From Hymenobacter sp. BT188 (GTDB taxonomy: Bacteria; Bacteroidota; Bacteroidia; Cytophagales; Hymenobacteraceae): a stretch of 64,000 nucleotides of DNA. The notes beneath the pieces were generated by a model, which saw nothing but the letters and a program-made list of their open reading frames with translations, ran no database searches and was not told the DNA's origin. Of this stretch, positions 9,125 through 23,855 are shown piece after piece (within the stretch, counting starts at the first letter, position 1; every line of letters starts with the position of its first letter). The DNA lies in NCBI RefSeq assembly GCF_014333585.1, contig NZ_JACSCW010000002.1:372001-436000 (forward strand), given 5' to 3'. The translations under genes and the position numbers were made by a program.

Positions 9125-10315
9125 ATGGCTAAAGAAAATTTTGATCGTTCCAAACCGCACGTGAACATCGGTACCATCGGGCACGTCGACCACGGCAAAA
9201 CAACCCTGACCGCTGCTATCACCACGGTATTGGCGGGCAAAGGTTTGGCCGCTAAGCGTGACTTCTCCTCAATCGACAATGCTCCTGAGGAAAAAGAGCG
9301 TGGTATCACTATCAACACGGCTCACGTTGAGTACGCTACCGAAAACCGCCACTATGCTCACGTTGACTGCCCTGGTCACGCTGACTATGTGAAGAACATG
9401 GTAACGGGTGCTGCTCAGATGGACGGTGCTATCCTCGTGGTAGCTGCCACTGATGGCCCAATGCCTCAGACCCGCGAGCACATTCTGTTGGCTCGCCAGG
9501 TAGGTGTACCTCAGCTAGTAGTGTTCATGAACAAAGTCGACATGGTCGATGACCCTGAGTTGCTCGAACTTGTTGAGATGGAAATCCGCGAGTTGCTCTC
9601 ATTCTACGACTTTGACGGCGATAATATTCCAGTTATTCAAGGTTCTGCTCTGGGTGGCCTGAATGGTGACGCTGCTTGGGTTCCTAAGATCGAGGAGCTG
9701 ATGGCTGCAGTTGATAGCTTCATTCCAATCCCTGCTCGTTTGACTGACCTGCCTTTCCTGATGCCTGTAGAGGACGTGTTCTCTATCACAGGTCGTGGTA
9801 CGGTAGCAACTGGGCGTATCGAGCGTGGTATCATCAACTCTGGTGAGCAAGTTGATATCCTCGGTATGGGCGCTGCCCCCGGCTTGAAATCGACGGTAAC
9901 TGGCGTGGAGATGTTCCGCAAAATCCTTGACCGTGGTGAAGCTGGCGACAACGTAGGTTTGTTGCTACGTGGTATTGAAAAAGAAGCCATCCGTCGCGGT
10001 ATGGTTATTTGCAAGCCAGGTTCTGTAACTCCTCACCAGAAGTTCAAGGCTGAGGTTTACGTTCTATCGAAGGAAGAAGGTGGTCGTCACACGCCATTCT
10101 TCAACAACTACCGTCCTCAGTTCTATCTACGTACTACTGACGTTACTGGTATTATCACTCTGCCAGAAGGTGTAGAAATGGTAATGCCTGGTGACAACAT
10201 CACTATCCAAGTGGAGTTGATCAGCAAAGTAGCTATGGAGAAAGGTCTTCGTTTCGCTATCCGCGAAGGTGGCCGAACCGTAGGAGCTGGTCAGGTAACT
10301 GAAATCCTCGACTAA
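9125..10315 (+). CDS. tuf: translation elongation factor Tu
   Basis: EF-Tu delivers aminoacyl-tRNA to the ribosomal A site as a GTP complex. The P-loop GHVDHGKTT is at residues 19-27, the effector region contains [12 protein letters not shown], the G3 motif is DCPGH and the G4 motif NKVD near residue 137. The 396-residue length is normal. Codon use is strongly biased, as expected for a very highly expressed gene. It is flanked by tRNA-Thr and tRNA-Trp and followed by a strong terminator. Confidence 0.99.
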   Translation: MAKENFDRSKPHVNIGTIGHVDHGKTTLTAAITTVLAGKGLAAKRDFSSIDNAPEEKERGITINTAHVEYATENRHYAHVDCPGHADYVKNMVTGAAQMDGAILVVAATDGPMPQTREHILLARQVGVPQLVVFMNKVDMVDDPELLELVEMEIRELLSFYDFDGDNIPVIQGSALGGLNGDAAWVPKIEELMAAVDSFIPIPARLTDLPFLMPVEDVFSITGRGTVATGRIERGIINSGEQVDILGMGAAPGLKSTVTGVEMFRKILDRGEAGDNVGLLLRGIEKEAIRRGMVICKPGSVTPHQKFKAEVYVLSKEEGGRHTPFFNNYRPQFYLRTTDVTGIITLPEGVEMVMPGDNITIQVELISKVAMEKGLRFAIREGGRTVGAGQVTEILD

Positions 10316-10333
10316 TTATTAATAGTCAAGACG

Positions 10334-10369
10334 ATCCGCCTCCGATTTTTCGGGGGCGGATTTGTTTTG
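10334..10369 (+). terminator. tuf terminator
   Basis: ATCCGCCTCCGA pairs with TCGGGGGCGGAT (one wobble) around a four-base T loop and is followed by TTTGTTTTG. It separates tuf from the tRNA-Trp unit. Confidence 0.88.
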
Positions 10370-10391
10370 AACCTATATTACCTTACATTTG
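10361..10391 (+). promoter_or_regulatory. promoter of the tRNA-Trp-secE-nusG-rplK unit
   Basis: TTTG at 10361-10364 and TACATTTG at 10384-10391 are separated by 19 bases. It overlaps the end of the tuf terminator and lies about 40 bases before tRNA-Trp. Confidence 0.75.
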
Positions 10392-10432
10392 CACTCCCAA
10401 TTGAGACATTTGTTTCGTGGGGTGCATTTTTT

Positions 10433-10503
10433 ACGGGCGTAGTTCAAGGGTAGAATAGAGGTCTCCAAAACCTTTGATGGGAGTTCGAATCTCTCCGCCC
10501 GTG
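10433..10503 (+). tRNA. tRNA-Trp (anticodon CCA)
   Basis: A 71-base cloverleaf: acceptor ACGGGCG with CGCCCGT and G discriminator, D arm with AGTTCAAGGGTAGAAT, anticodon loop CTCCAAA, and T arm GGAGTTCGAATCTC. It precedes secE. Confidence 0.95.
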
Positions 10504-10554
10504 CAAAAAGGCCGTTTGTGCGGTCAAATCTTAAAGCCTAACCTGGCTCCAGAC

Positions 10555-10749
10555 ATGAGTAAGCTGACAAATTACATCCGCGAGACTACTGAGGAGATGC
10601 GTTACAAAGTAACGTGGCCTTCTTTTGAGGAACTGCAAAAGAGTGCCGGTTTGGTACTACTTGGTTCACTCATCTTTGCTGCTGTCGTTGGTCTGATGGA
10701 CTTAGTGTTCAATACAGGCTTGGAGGCTTTCTACAATTCATTCCGTTAA
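10555..10749 (+). CDS. secE: preprotein translocase subunit SecE
   Basis: SecE is the small clamp subunit of the SecYEG channel. The 64-residue protein has the amphipathic family segment EEMRYKVTWPSFEELQKS followed by one membrane helix (about residues 31-52). The frame is open back into tRNA-Trp, but ATG 10555 gives the standard short single-span form. It lies 11 bases before nusG, the conserved secE-nusG pair. Confidence 0.95.
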   Translation: MSKLTNYIRETTEEMRYKVTWPSFEELQKSAGLVLLGSLIFAAVVGLMDLVFNTGLEAFYNSFR

Positions 10750-10760
10750 TCGGCTGATCA

Positions 10761-11321
10761 ATGGGAGAATTGAAATGGTATGTAGTTCGTTCTGTGAGCG
10801 GACAGGAGAAGAAAGCTAAGCAGTATCTGGAAACAGAACTTGGCCGACACAACCTGACGGAAATGGTGCCACAGGTGCTAATTCCAATTGAGAAAGTATT
10901 CGAAATGCGCAACGGTAAGAAGCGCGTTCGGGAACGTAACCTCTACCCAGGTTATATTATTATTCATGCCGATCTAACCCACGGTGAGGTTGATCACATT
11001 ATTACTAGCACGCCGGGTGTTATCGGATGGGTGGGTGATAAGGATAGCAAAACTGCCTCTAGTAAGCCCGCTCCATTACATATTTCAGAGGTTAACCGCA
11101 TTCTGGGTATTGTAGATGAGCAGGAAGAGCAAACGGCATCATTGGAAACCCCTTTCATCACAGGTGAGCTTGTTAAAGTAATTGACGGCGCATTTAGTGG
11201 ATTCTCAGGTACTGTTTCTGAAGTGTTTGAAGAGCGTAAGAAGCTCAATGTAATCGTTAAAATTTTCGGCCGTAGCACTCCAATGGAATTGAGCTATACA
11301 CAGGTCGAAAAGGAATCATAA
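10761..11321 (+). CDS. nusG: transcription termination/antitermination factor NusG
   Basis: NusG binds RNA polymerase through its N-terminal NGN domain (about residues 3-110, starting LKWYVVRSVSGQEKKAK) and contacts Rho or the ribosome through the C-terminal KOW domain (DGAFSGFSGTVSEV, about 134-147). It has 186 residues and no inserted third domain. It is followed by a 131-base spacer before rplK. Confidence 0.98.
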   Translation: MGELKWYVVRSVSGQEKKAKQYLETELGRHNLTEMVPQVLIPIEKVFEMRNGKKRVRERNLYPGYIIIHADLTHGEVDHIITSTPGVIGWVGDKDSKTASSKPAPLHISEVNRILGIVDEQEEQTASLETPFITGELVKVIDGAFSGFSGTVSEVFEERKKLNVIVKIFGRSTPMELSYTQVEKES

Positions 11322-11452
11322 GATCAAGATTTTATCGTCGCTGGCTAGTCGCTTCGAGTCAGTGATGCTTCCACATAGTATAATTCGAAGCAAATTTTAA
11401 AACTGATGGCCCACGGTGTTACGACCAGCAAGCCTGAAGCCTTTTAACACCA

Positions 11453-11896
11453 ATGGCCAAAGAAATTAAAGGTTATCTGCGACTGCAGATAAAGGGAGGC
11501 GCCGCGAATCCTTCGCCGCCGGTTGGACCTGCACTTGGTAGCAAAGGCCTTAACATCATGGAATTTTGCAAGCAGTTTAATGCTCGCACCCAGGATAAGG
11601 CCGGCCAGGTATGTCCCGTTTTGATCACCATGTACACCGACAAGTCTTTTGACTTTGTGGTGAAAACGCCCCCCGCGCCGGTATTGCTGCTCGAAGCTGC
11701 AAAAATACAAAGTGGGTCGAAGGAGCCTAACCGTAACAAGGTTGGCTCGGTTACCTGGGATCAGGTGCGCCAGATTGCTGAAACCAAAATGACTGACCTC
11801 AATGCTTTCAAGATTGAGTCGGCTATGAAGCTTGTGGCTGGAACAGCCCGTAGCATGGGTATCACCGTCAAGGGCGATTCTCCCTTTGCCAACTAA
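11453..11896 (+). CDS. rplK: 50S ribosomal protein L11
   Basis: L11 belongs to the GTPase-associated centre of the large subunit, where it binds 23S rRNA and the L10-L12 stalk base. The PPVGPALG motif near residue 23 and the C-terminal RNA-binding domain with GTARSMGI are present; the 147-residue length is slightly longer than E. coli. The upstream spacer contains GCTTCGA and TCGAAGC arms that could fold as a leader. Confidence 0.98.
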   Translation: MAKEIKGYLRLQIKGGAANPSPPVGPALGSKGLNIMEFCKQFNARTQDKAGQVCPVLITMYTDKSFDFVVKTPPAPVLLLEAAKIQSGSKEPNRNKVGSVTWDQVRQIAETKMTDLNAFKIESAMKLVAGTARSMGITVKGDSPFAN

Positions 11897-11917
11897 CTTT
11901 TAATCCTAGAAAAGCTC

Positions 11918-12613
11918 ATGGCAAAAGTTAGCAAGAAACGCAAGGAAGCCCTTGCCAAGCACGACCTGACGCAAGTACGGTCACTAGTTGAGGCAGCGAA
12001 AATAGTGAAGGACATTACTTACACTAAGTTCGACTCATCTGTTGATATCGATGTGCGTTTGGGCGTTGACCCCCGTAAAGCCGACCAAATGGTACGTGGC
12101 GTAGCCACATTGCCCCACGGTACTGGCAAAACCGTTCGTGTACTAGCTCTAGTAACACCTGATAAAGAAGCTGAAGCAACTGCTGCTGGAGCCGACTTTG
12201 TTGGCCTTGATGACTATATCTCGAAAATCGAGAAAGGCTGGACTGATATCGACGTGATCATCACAATGCCGTCAGTAATGGCTAAAGTAGGCCGTTTGGG
12301 TCGTGTACTTGGTCCTCGTGGTCTGATGCCTAACCCTAAGTCAGGTACTGTTACGACTGACGTAGCTAAAGCTGTGCAAGAAGTAAAAGCTGGTAAAATC
12401 GACTTCAAAGTTGATAAGACAGGTATCATTCACTGCAGCGTAGGCAAAGTATCATTCGACGACAACAAACTCGCCGAAAACGCTTTCGAAGTGATTCAAA
12501 CGCTAACGCGTCTGAAGCCTTCGTCGGCTAAGGGTACTTATATCAAGAGCATCACGCTTTCGAGCACGATGAGCCCGGCTGTTCCGGTAGACACGACGGT
12601 AACTTCCGCCTAA
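11918..12613 (+). CDS. rplA: 50S ribosomal protein L1
   Basis: L1 forms the mobile stalk that helps release deacylated tRNA. The family motif [16 protein letters not shown] is intact, and the 231-residue length is standard. It follows rplK by 21 bases. L1 is the usual translational repressor of the rplK-rplA message; no obvious mimic site was identified here. Confidence 0.98.
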   Translation: MAKVSKKRKEALAKHDLTQVRSLVEAAKIVKDITYTKFDSSVDIDVRLGVDPRKADQMVRGVATLPHGTGKTVRVLALVTPDKEAEATAAGADFVGLDDYISKIEKGWTDIDVIITMPSVMAKVGRLGRVLGPRGLMPNPKSGTVTTDVAKAVQEVKAGKIDFKVDKTGIIHCSVGKVSFDDNKLAENAFEVIQTLTRLKPSSAKGTYIKSITLSSTMSPAVPVDTTVTSA

Positions 12614-12630
12614 CTAACTGACGACGAACT

Positions 12631-13185
12631 ATGACCCGGGAAGAAAAACAAGACCTCGTCAACGAGTTGAGCGAAAAGTTTCAATCGCACAACGCGTTCT
12701 ATATTACGGATGCCTCTACGATGTCCGTGGCGAAGATTAACGATTTCCGTCGCCTGTGCTTCAACCGCGGGATGGAGTACAAAGTGTACAAGAACACGTT
12801 GATCCGAAAAGCACTCGATACCCTCGGTGGTGATACTACCGAGATGGACGAAGCTTTAAAAGGCCAATCAGGCATCCTGTTCTCAAAAGAGTCAGGTAAT
12901 GCACCAGCCAAATTGTTAAAGGATTTCTACAAGCAGCAGAACTACAGCAAAACTGCAGTTCCTAAGCCAGCACTAAAAGGCGCACTTATTGACAGTGGCG
13001 TTTACGTTGGTGTTGATAAGTTAGAAATGCTTAGCACTATTAAAGGCAAGCAGGAACTCCTCGGTGAAATCATCGGGTTGCTGCAATCACCTGCCAAGAA
13101 TGTTATCTCTGCTCTGTCGAGCGGCGGCAGCAAACTGGCTGGTATCCTTAAGACACTTTCCGAAAAAGAAGAGGTTGCAGGCTAA
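12631..13185 (+). CDS. rplJ: 50S ribosomal protein L10
   Basis: L10 anchors L7/L12 dimers at the stalk base. It starts with the typical TREEKQDLVNELSEKF helix, carries the RRLCFNRGMEYKVYKNTL segment, and ends with a helical region for L7/L12 binding. Its 184 residues are slightly more than in E. coli. Confidence 0.97.
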   Translation: MTREEKQDLVNELSEKFQSHNAFYITDASTMSVAKINDFRRLCFNRGMEYKVYKNTLIRKALDTLGGDTTEMDEALKGQSGILFSKESGNAPAKLLKDFYKQQNYSKTAVPKPALKGALIDSGVYVGVDKLEMLSTIKGKQELLGEIIGLLQSPAKNVISALSSGGSKLAGILKTLSEKEEVAG

Positions 13186-13253
13186 CCGCTGCTCATCTTT
13201 TTCACTTTCAATTTCCAAACGATTCAATAACCTTTTTTTAACAATCTACAGAA

Positions 13254-13634
13254 ATGGCAGATTTGAAAGCATTCGCTGAGCAGCTCGTTAGCCTGACGGT
13301 GAAAGAAGTAAACGAACTGGCTACTATCCTGAAAGACGAGTATGGCATTGAGCCTGCTGCGGCTGCTCCAGTAATGATGGCCGGTGGTGGTGGTGGCGCT
13401 GCTGCTGAAGCTCCTGAGGAGAAGACCTCGTTCGACGTAATCCTGAAGGCTGCTGGCGGCGCTAAGCTGGCTGTAGTTAAATTGGTGAAAGACCTGACTG
13501 GTCTTGGCTTGAAAGAAGCTAAAGAACTAGTTGACGGTGCTCCTAAGCCTTTGAAAGAAGGTGTTACCAAAGACGAAGCCGACACGCTGAAGAAGCAACT
13601 GGAAGAAGCCGGCGCTGAAGTAGAAGTTAAGTAA
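13254..13634 (+). CDS. rplL: 50S ribosomal protein L7/L12
   Basis: L7/L12 recruits translation factors to the ribosome. The N-terminal dimerisation region is followed by a hinge of Ala, Gly and Pro (about residues 36-60) and the conserved C-terminal domain with [20 protein letters not shown]. Length 126. It closes the stalk-protein cluster before an attenuator-like hairpin. Confidence 0.98.
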   Translation: MADLKAFAEQLVSLTVKEVNELATILKDEYGIEPAAAAPVMMAGGGGGAAAEAPEEKTSFDVILKAAGGAKLAVVKLVKDLTGLGLKEAKELVDGAPKPLKEGVTKDEADTLKKQLEEAGAEVEVK

Positions 13635-13671
13635 GCTGCGGCCCGCTTTTTCTCCTATAAACTTGGATAGG

Positions 13672-13696
13672 CCTGGCAACTAAGCCAGGTCTTTTC
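13672..13696 (+). terminator. attenuator-like hairpin between rplL and rpoB
   Basis: CCTGGC and GCCAGG form a six-base stem with a six-base loop, followed by TCTTTTCCTG. Partial termination between rplL and rpoB is well known in other bacteria. The spacer (13635-13837) also holds one copy of the TGCCCCCC motif. Confidence 0.5.
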
Positions 13697-13837
13697 CTGT
13701 TTGTAGGCTATAAGTTTTAATAAAATGCCCCCCAGCGCCGCATTGCGGCTTTTCGTGCCTACGGGTACGTAGGTGGGATTGGTCAAGTTGACCAGAGTGA
13801 GTAAGCTTCAGTGTCCATTTCTTAAGACCCAAACGCA

Positions 13838-16800
13838 TTGGCTACACCGAAAGCAGAGGCTTTACAGAAAGCCGTTGAGCGAATCAATTTCGCCAAGATT
13901 AAAAAAGTTATCGAGTATCCGGACTTCTTGGACGTGCAACTGCAGTCGTTTCAAGATTTCTTCCAGTTGGAGACTGCGGCCGAAAGCCGTGCCGACGAGG
14001 GCCTATTTAAGGTGTTCGCAGAGAACTTTCCAATCTCGGACTCGCGCGAGAACTTTGTGCTGCAGTTTATGGATTATCACGTCGATCCGCCGAAATATTC
14101 GGTCGACGAGTGTATTGACCGTGGTTTGACTTACTCTGTCCCGTTGAAGGCTAAGCTTCGTCTTATCTGCAACGATACGGATAATGAGGACTTCGAGACG
14201 ATTGAGCAGGAAGTATTTTTGGGAAATATCCCTTACATGACAGAAAAAGGCTCTTTCGTTATCAACGGTGCCGAGCGTGTTATTGTGTCGCAGTTGCACC
14301 GGTCCCCTGGTGTATTCTTCGCCCAGAGCAAGCACACAAACGGTACTAAGCTGTACTCAGCGCGTATCATTCCGTTCAAAGGTTCGTGGATTGAGTTTGC
14401 CACAGACGTGAACAACGTGATGTACGCCTACATCGACCGGAAGAAGAAGTTCCCGGTAACGACTCTGCTCCGTGCTATTGGTTACGGAACTGACAAAGAC
14501 ATTCTCGACCTGTTCGGTTTGTCGGAGGAGGTGAAGGCTGAGAAGAAGAGCTTGAAGAAAGCAGTAGGCCGTAAGTTGGCTGCTCGGGTACTACGTACTT
14601 GGACTGAAGACTTCGTGGATGAGGATACTGGTGAAGTGGTATCTATCGACCGTAACGAAGTTCTGTTGGAGCGTGACTCCACTATTCAGGAAGAAGACAT
14701 CGATGTAATCCTGAATGCAGGTCCGAAGTCTATCATTCTTCACAAAGAGAATGTGAACATTGCGGACTTCGCCATTATCTATAACACCCTACAGAAGGAC
14801 AACTCCAACTCGGAGAAGGAAGCTGTGGAGCAAATTTATCGTCAGCTCCGTAACACGGAGGCTCCTGACGAAGAAACTGCTCGTGACATTATCCAGAAAC
14901 TGTTCTTCTCTGATAAGCGCTACGACCTCGGTGACGTTGGTCGTTACCGCATCAATAAGAAGCTTGGTCTTGATAAGAACTGGGAAGCTCGGGTACTGAC
15001 CAATGAGGATATCGTTCTCATCGTAAAATACCTGATCGGTCTTATTAACTCGAAGGCAGTAGTCGATGACATTGACCACTTGTCTAACCGTCGGGTACGT
15101 ACGGTTGGGGAGCAGCTTTATGCCCAGTTTGGTGTAGGCCTGGCCCGTATGGCGCGTACTATCAAGGAGCGTATGAATGTGCGCGACAACGAGGACTTCA
15201 AGCCAGTTGACTTGATCAACGCTCGTACGTTGTCGTCAGTTATTAACTCCTTCTTCGGCACGAACCAACTTTCTCAGTTCATGGACCAGACCAACCCGTT
15301 GGCCGAGGTGACGCACAAGCGTCGCGTATCGGCACTGGGGCCAGGAGGTCTATCACGAGAGCGTGCTGGTTTTGAAGTACGTGACGTGCACTATACCCAC
15401 TATGGTCGTCTTTGCACCATCGAAACTCCTGAGGGACCTAATATCGGCCTGATCTCTTCATTGTGCGTTCACGCCCGCGTGAATGGCATGGGCTTTATCG
15501 AAACTCCTTACCGCGCAGTAAAAGAAGGTAAGGTTGACGTAAGTCACGAAGTGAAATATTTGACCGCTGAAGAAGAAGATACTCACCACATCGCGCAGGC
15601 TAATGCTCGCATCGATGATAAGGGTAACTTCTTGTCAGAATTGGTTAAAGGCCGCTTCGAAGGCGACTTCCCAGTTGTAGAGCCAGCCGAGTATTCCTAT
15701 ATGGACGTTGCGCCTAACCAGATTGTATCAGTAGCTGCTTCGTTGATTCCTTTCTTGGAGCACGATGACGCTAACCGGGCACTGATGGGCTCGAACATGC
15801 AACGTCAGGCTGTGCCGCTTCTCCGTCCTGAAGCTCCTATCGTGGGCACGGGTTTGGAGGGACGTACTGCTATTGACTCGCGCACGCTGGTTGTAGCCGA
15901 AGGTGATGGTGAAATTGATTATGTAGACGCTAATAAGATTATCGTTCGCTATGATCTGACTGCTGAAGATGTACTTGTGAGCTTTGATGCTGAACGAGTA
16001 TCCTACGACCTTATTAAATTCCGTCGTACTAACCAAGACACTTGCATTAACCTCACGCCACTGGTGAAGAAAGGCCAGCGGGTAACGAAGGGCGAGCCGC
16101 TGTGCGAAGGTTATGGTACCAATAAGGGTGAGCTAGCTCTAGGTCGTAACATGCAGGTGGCCTTTATGCCATGGCAAGGTTACAACTTCGAGGATGCTAT
16201 CGTTATCTCAGAACGTGTAGTTCGCGACGATATCTTCACTTCTATCCACATTGAGGAATTCGAGCTAGAAGTTCGGGAGACGAAGCGTGGTGAGGAGGAG
16301 TTGACGTCGGAGATTCCCAATGTGAGCGAGGAAGCTGTTCGTAACCTCGACGATAACGGTATTATCCGTTTGGGTGCAGAGGTGAAGGAAGGCGACATAC
16401 TCATCGGTAAGATCACCCCTAAGGGTGAAACTGACCCAACGCCTGAAGAGAAGCTTCTTCGCGCCATCTTTGGCGACAAAGCTGGTGATGTGAAAGACGC
16501 TTCACTTAAGGCGCCGCCATCTTTGAATGGTGTGGTTATCGGTACCAAGCTGTTCTCGCGTCCGAAGAAAGACAAGAACCTGCGCGCTAAGTCGAAGAAG
16601 GAAGTAGAAGAGTTGAAAGACCGCTACGCCCAAGAGCTTCGGAGTGTGAAGGCAGTGATGGTTGACAAACTAGTGCAGCTTTTGGAGGGCAAAACCTCTC
16701 AGGGTGTAAAACACAAGTTTGGCGACGAGATCTTGTCGAAAGGTGTGAAGTTCGGTAAGAAGAACGTCACCGAGGCGCTCTTCCCCGAGAAGAACCCTTA

Positions 16801-17728
16801 TAAGGATGAGAGCAACTACGCTGTACCGGAAGAGGTAAATATGTTCAAGGACCTAATCCTAGAGAACTGGACCGCCGATGAGAAAGTGAATAACATGCTG
16901 CTGCAATTGGTGAAGAATTACGCCAAGCGCCGAAACACTATTACGGCTCGTTTCAAGCGTGACAGGTTTACCCTGGAAGTAGGTGATGAACTCCCCGCAG
17001 GTATCGTGCAGCTGGCCAAAGTGTACATCGCCAAGAAGCGTAAGCTGAAGGTAGGGGACAAAATGGCTGGTCGTCACGGTAACAAGGGGGTTGTAGCCCG
17101 CATCGTACGCGATGAGGATATGCCTTTCTTGGCTGATGGTACGCCAATGGACATCGTGCTTAACCCGCTCGGTGTACCAAGCCGCATGAACATCGGTCAG
17201 ATATATGAGACTGTATTGGGTTGGGCTGGCTTGAAGCTAGGCCGTACCTACGCTACCCCGATTTTCGATGGTGCTACCGAAGAGGAAGTATCCCGCGAGT
17301 TGGCAGAAGCTGGACTGCCGCACTTCGGTCGCTCCTACCTACACGATGGTCTCACTGGTCAGCAGTTCGACCAGCCGGTGACCGTAGGTGTCATCTATAT
17401 GCTGAAACTGGGTCACTTAGTTGATGATAAGATGCACGCTCGTTCCATCGGACCATACTCGCTCATTACGCAGCAGCCGCTAGGTGGTAAGGCACAGTTT
17501 GGTGGTCAGCGCTTCGGCGAGATGGAAGTGTGGGCGTTGGAGGCCTTCGGTGCTTCGAACGTGCTACAGGAAATCCTGACGGTGAAGTCGGACGACGTTG
17601 TCGGCCGAGCCAAAGCTTACGAAGCCATCGTGAAGGGTGACGTGCTACCTAAGCCAAATATCCCTGAGTCATTCAACGTACTCATTCATGAGTTGCGTGG
17701 ACTGGCGCTGGAAATCACGCTTGATTAA
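13838..17728 (+). CDS. rpoB: DNA-directed RNA polymerase subunit beta
   Basis: The beta subunit carries much of the active-site cleft and the rifampicin pocket. The rifampicin-region signature [19 protein letters not shown] followed by [14 protein letters not shown] is intact and of the sensitive type as far as I can see, and the C-terminal [15 protein letters not shown] ends as expected. Length 1296. The only start fitting the family N-terminus is TTG at 13838 (reading [19 protein letters not shown]); no in-frame ATG lies nearby upstream. A TTG start for such a key gene is unusual and may tune the output. Confidence 0.98.
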   Translation: MATPKAEALQKAVERINFAKIKKVIEYPDFLDVQLQSFQDFFQLETAAESRADEGLFKVFAENFPISDSRENFVLQFMDYHVDPPKYSVDECIDRGLTYSVPLKAKLRLICNDTDNEDFETIEQEVFLGNIPYMTEKGSFVINGAERVIVSQLHRSPGVFFAQSKHTNGTKLYSARIIPFKGSWIEFATDVNNVMYAYIDRKKKFPVTTLLRAIGYGTDKDILDLFGLSEEVKAEKKSLKKAVGRKLAARVLRTWTEDFVDEDTGEVVSIDRNEVLLERDSTIQEEDIDVILNAGPKSIILHKENVNIADFAIIYNTLQKDNSNSEKEAVEQIYRQLRNTEAPDEETARDIIQKLFFSDKRYDLGDVGRYRINKKLGLDKNWEARVLTNEDIVLIVKYLIGLINSKAVVDDIDHLSNRRVRTVGEQLYAQFGVGLARMARTIKERMNVRDNEDFKPVDLINARTLSSVINSFFGTNQLSQFMDQTNPLAEVTHKRRVSALGPGGLSRERAGFEVRDVHYTHYGRLCTIETPEGPNIGLISSLCVHARVNGMGFIETPYRAVKEGKVDVSHEVKYLTAEEEDTHHIAQANARIDDKGNFLSELVKGRFEGDFPVVEPAEYSYMDVAPNQIVSVAASLIPFLEHDDANRALMGSNMQRQAVPLLRPEAPIVGTGLEGRTAIDSRTLVVAEGDGEIDYVDANKIIVRYDLTAEDVLVSFDAERVSYDLIKFRRTNQDTCINLTPLVKKGQRVTKGEPLCEGYGTNKGELALGRNMQVAFMPWQGYNFEDAIVISERVVRDDIFTSIHIEEFELEVRETKRGEEELTSEIPNVSEEAVRNLDDNGIIRLGAEVKEGDILIGKITPKGETDPTPEEKLLRAIFGDKAGDVKDASLKAPPSLNGVVIGTKLFSRPKKDKNLRAKSKKEVEELKDRYAQELRSVKAVMVDKLVQLLEGKTSQGVKHKFGDEILSKGVKFGKKNVTEALFPEKNPYKDESNYAVPEEVNMFKDLILENWTADEKVNNMLLQLVKNYAKRRNTITARFKRDRFTLEVGDELPAGIVQLAKVYIAKKRKLKVGDKMAGRHGNKGVVARIVRDEDMPFLADGTPMDIVLNPLGVPSRMNIGQIYETVLGWAGLKLGRTYATPIFDGATEEEVSRELAEAGLPHFGRSYLHDGLTGQQFDQPVTVGVIYMLKLGHLVDDKMHARSIGPYSLITQQPLGGKAQFGGQRFGEMEVWALEAFGASNVLQEILTVKSDDVVGRAKAYEAIVKGDVLPKPNIPESFNVLIHELRGLALEITLD

Positions 17729-17742
17729 TGCTTGAAATTAAT

Positions 17743-17777
17743 GGCTGCTGGTGTTTCAATACCAGCAGCCAATTCTT
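17743..17777 (+). terminator. perfect hairpin after rpoB
   Basis: GGCTGCTGGT and ACCAGCAGCC form a ten-base perfect stem with an eight-base loop, followed by AATTCTTGCTT rather than a clean T-run. It could be a weak terminator or an RNA processing site between rpoB and the small membrane gene. Confidence 0.55.
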
Positions 17778-17794
17778 GCTTCACTTAAACCTAA

Positions 17795-18004
17795 ATGACT
17801 GCTCTTCCATTTCTGTTTGGCGGTGTAAGGTTGATTTTAGGATTAGTAATATTGATTAAGACGTTAGGAATGTTTGGTCAAACAGCCAACCCTGATAGCT
17901 TTTTCAAAAAACGCCAAGGTGTTTCTGTTGTCTTGGCTACTTTTTTAATTCTATCGGGTCTTTACACTTTGCTTTTCTCCACAGTTGATACATATAATAT
18001 GTAG
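17795..18004 (+). CDS. small two-span membrane protein between rpoB and rpoC
   Basis: I do not recognise this 69-residue protein. It has two hydrophobic segments, about residues 8-28 and 45-62, separated by a short polar loop containing NPDSFFKKRQG. The ATG lies 66 bases after rpoB on the same strand. Codon use differs from rpoB and rpoC, with many AT-ending codons, which suggests low expression or later arrival. Genes between rpoB and rpoC are rare. It may be lineage-specific; no function can be assigned. Confidence 0.55.
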   Translation: MTALPFLFGGVRLILGLVILIKTLGMFGQTANPDSFFKKRQGVSVVLATFLILSGLYTLLFSTVDTYNM

Positions 18005-18057
18005 TCTAAGGCAAGCTAATTGTAACGCATAATGCTAATAGCTCAATAGATACTTTT

Positions 18058-18102
18058 CAGGCGATGTTCCGAGACAAGGTCAGAACATCAATATCAAGCC
18101 TG
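18058..18102 (+). promoter_or_regulatory. two-tier hairpin in the rpoC leader
   Basis: CAGGC (18058-18062) and GCCTG (18098-18102) flank an inner perfect pair GATGTTC (18063-18069) and GAACATC (18083-18089). The structure lies about 180 bases upstream of rpoC in a 279-base gap with no gene. It could be a leader structure or part of a separate rpoC control region. Confidence 0.5.
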
Positions 18103-18283
18103 ATGAGTTTTACGAGAGTTTGATTGTAAAATTGACCTGGCGAAAACCTACTGTGTGGCGTACCTGTCCGACCCACAGAGCACTTTTTGCGGAGTCAAAC
18201 TGTTATTTTCTTCTCGACTTCTCATAAGCGCGACGAAATTAATTAACAGAAAAAAAGCCAACAGCTAATAAAAGCTACCATAC

Positions 18284-22633
<4,350 letters not shown>

Positions 22634-22650
22634 TATTTGATACGTGAGTA

Positions 22651-22694
22651 AAGAGAAAAGCCGACTGGATACTTTCCGGTCGGCTTTTCTCTTT
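22651..22694 (+). terminator. rpoC terminator
   Basis: AAGAGAAAAGCCGACTGG pairs with CCGGTCGGCTTTTCTCTT (one wobble) around a seven-base loop, and the 3' arm includes T-runs. A clear intrinsic terminator. Confidence 0.93.
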
Positions 22695-22740
22695 TCACTA
22701 ATTTTGATTTCAATCTATTATTTGCTTCCAACCTTACCTT

Positions 22741-23073
22741 ATGAATCTCCCTCCTGATCAAAATGCCCCCCAAGATCCGAACGCAATTAATATTGAGCTG
22801 TCAGAGCAAATTGCGGAAGGTGAGTACGCCAATCTGGCTATGATAGCGCATAGCAGTGGGGAGTTTGTTATTGACTTTATCCGACTGATGCCGGGCTTGC
22901 CAAAAGCGAAGGTTAAAGCTCGCATTGTTATAACACCAGAACACGCTAAGCGCCTACTTGCCGCGCTAGCTGATAACGTAGACCGTTTCGAGCAGACATT
23001 TGGACCGATAAAATCTCAGCCTGATATGCCAAACTTCCCGATGAATTTTGGCGGTACAATGGGGGAGGCGTAA
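22741..23073 (+). CDS. DUF3467 family protein
   Basis: A 110-residue soluble protein with the DUF3467 pattern: an N-terminal IELSEQIAEGEYANLAMI segment, SGEFVIDFIRLMPG, then VKARIVITPEHAKRLLAAL and a helix ending in FEQTFG. The biochemical role of the family is unknown. Such a gene often lies near rpoC in Bacteroidota, so its position is conserved rather than odd. Codons 8-10 (AAT GCC CCC) carry the TGCCCCCC motif. The gap after it (23074-23340) holds a degenerate motif pair and the rpsL promoter. Confidence 0.85.
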   Translation: MNLPPDQNAPQDPNAINIELSEQIAEGEYANLAMIAHSSGEFVIDFIRLMPGLPKAKVKARIVITPEHAKRLLAALADNVDRFEQTFGPIKSQPDMPNFPMNFGGTMGEA

Positions 23074-23259
23074 ACATTGTAAGTAAGCTGAACCTTATCA
23101 GGGTGTTTGTAGCTTATTTATAAACAACTCGAAAAAGCCCCCCAGCTGCTATTTGCGACTTTTTGGGGCAAATATGAGAGTGTTATGTATGGTTAAGTGG
23201 AGTGAGAGATAAGTTACTTGCTATAAAGCACTTTCCCTAAAACAAACTATTTCAACCTG

Positions 23260-23291
23260 TTTGCTATTGTAAAGCAACTTCTATACCTTTG
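23260..23291 (+). promoter_or_regulatory. promoter of the rpsL-rpsG-fusA-rpsJ operon
   Basis: TTTG at 23260-23263 and TACCTTTG at 23284-23291 are 20 bases apart, a near-perfect Bacteroidota promoter. The rpsL ATG is 50 bases downstream. Confidence 0.82.
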
Positions 23292-23340
23292 CAAGCCTAA
23301 TTTTTTGGGAGAGAACCCTCCTTGACAAACCATTCCGTAG

Positions 23341-23769
23341 ATGCCTACCATCAATCAGTTAGTACGAAAGGGAAGAGAAAAGCTGACGACTAAGTCAAAG
23401 TCGCCGGCACTCGATTCCTGCCCGCAGCGCCGTGGCGTTTGCACCCGTGTATATACCACTACGCCCAAGAAGCCAAACTCGGCGATGCGTAAAGTCGCTC
23501 GTGTGCGTCTCACCAACGGCAAAGAAGTCAACGCCTACATTCCAGGCGAAGGCCACAACCTGCAGGAGCACAGCATCGTGCTAATTCGCGGTGGCCGCGT
23601 GAAGGACCTTCCCGGTGTACGTTATCACATCATCCGCGGTGCTCTTGATACCGCTGGCGTAGGTGGTCGTACCCAGCGTCGTTCGAAGTATGGCGCTAAG
23701 CGTCCGAAGCCAGGGCAGCCCGCTGCAACCGGCAAAGGCGGTAAGCCAGCACCCGGCAAGAAAAAATAA
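23341..23769 (+). CDS. rpsL: 30S ribosomal protein S12
   Basis: S12 sits at the decoding centre. The streptomycin-region loop [16 protein letters not shown] has the lysines of the sensitive type, and the second loop with [18 protein letters not shown] is intact. The 142 residues include a basic C-terminal extension of about 18 residues rich in K, P and G beyond the usual end. Confidence 0.98.
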   Translation: MPTINQLVRKGREKLTTKSKSPALDSCPQRRGVCTRVYTTTPKKPNSAMRKVARVRLTNGKEVNAYIPGEGHNLQEHSIVLIRGGRVKDLPGVRYHIIRGALDTAGVGGRTQRRSKYGAKRPKPGQPAATGKGGKPAPGKKK

Positions 23770-23782
23770 TTAAATAAGAGAT

Positions 23783-23843
23783 GAGTAGTAAGAAGTGAGA
23801 GGTGAGACGCAGTTCTTATCTCACTTCTCACTTCTCGGTACTC
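23783..23843 (+). repeat. long hairpin in the rpsL/rpsG spacer
   Basis: The arm at 23783-23807 and the arm at 23819-23843 match as inverted repeats at about 21 of 25 positions, with an 11-base loop. The core is AAGTGAGAGGTGAGA with its complement. The right arm also carries tandem TCTCACTT copies. The hairpin ends 12 bases before the rpsG start codon. Confidence 0.7.
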
Positions 23844-23855
23844 ACTTCTGATAAA

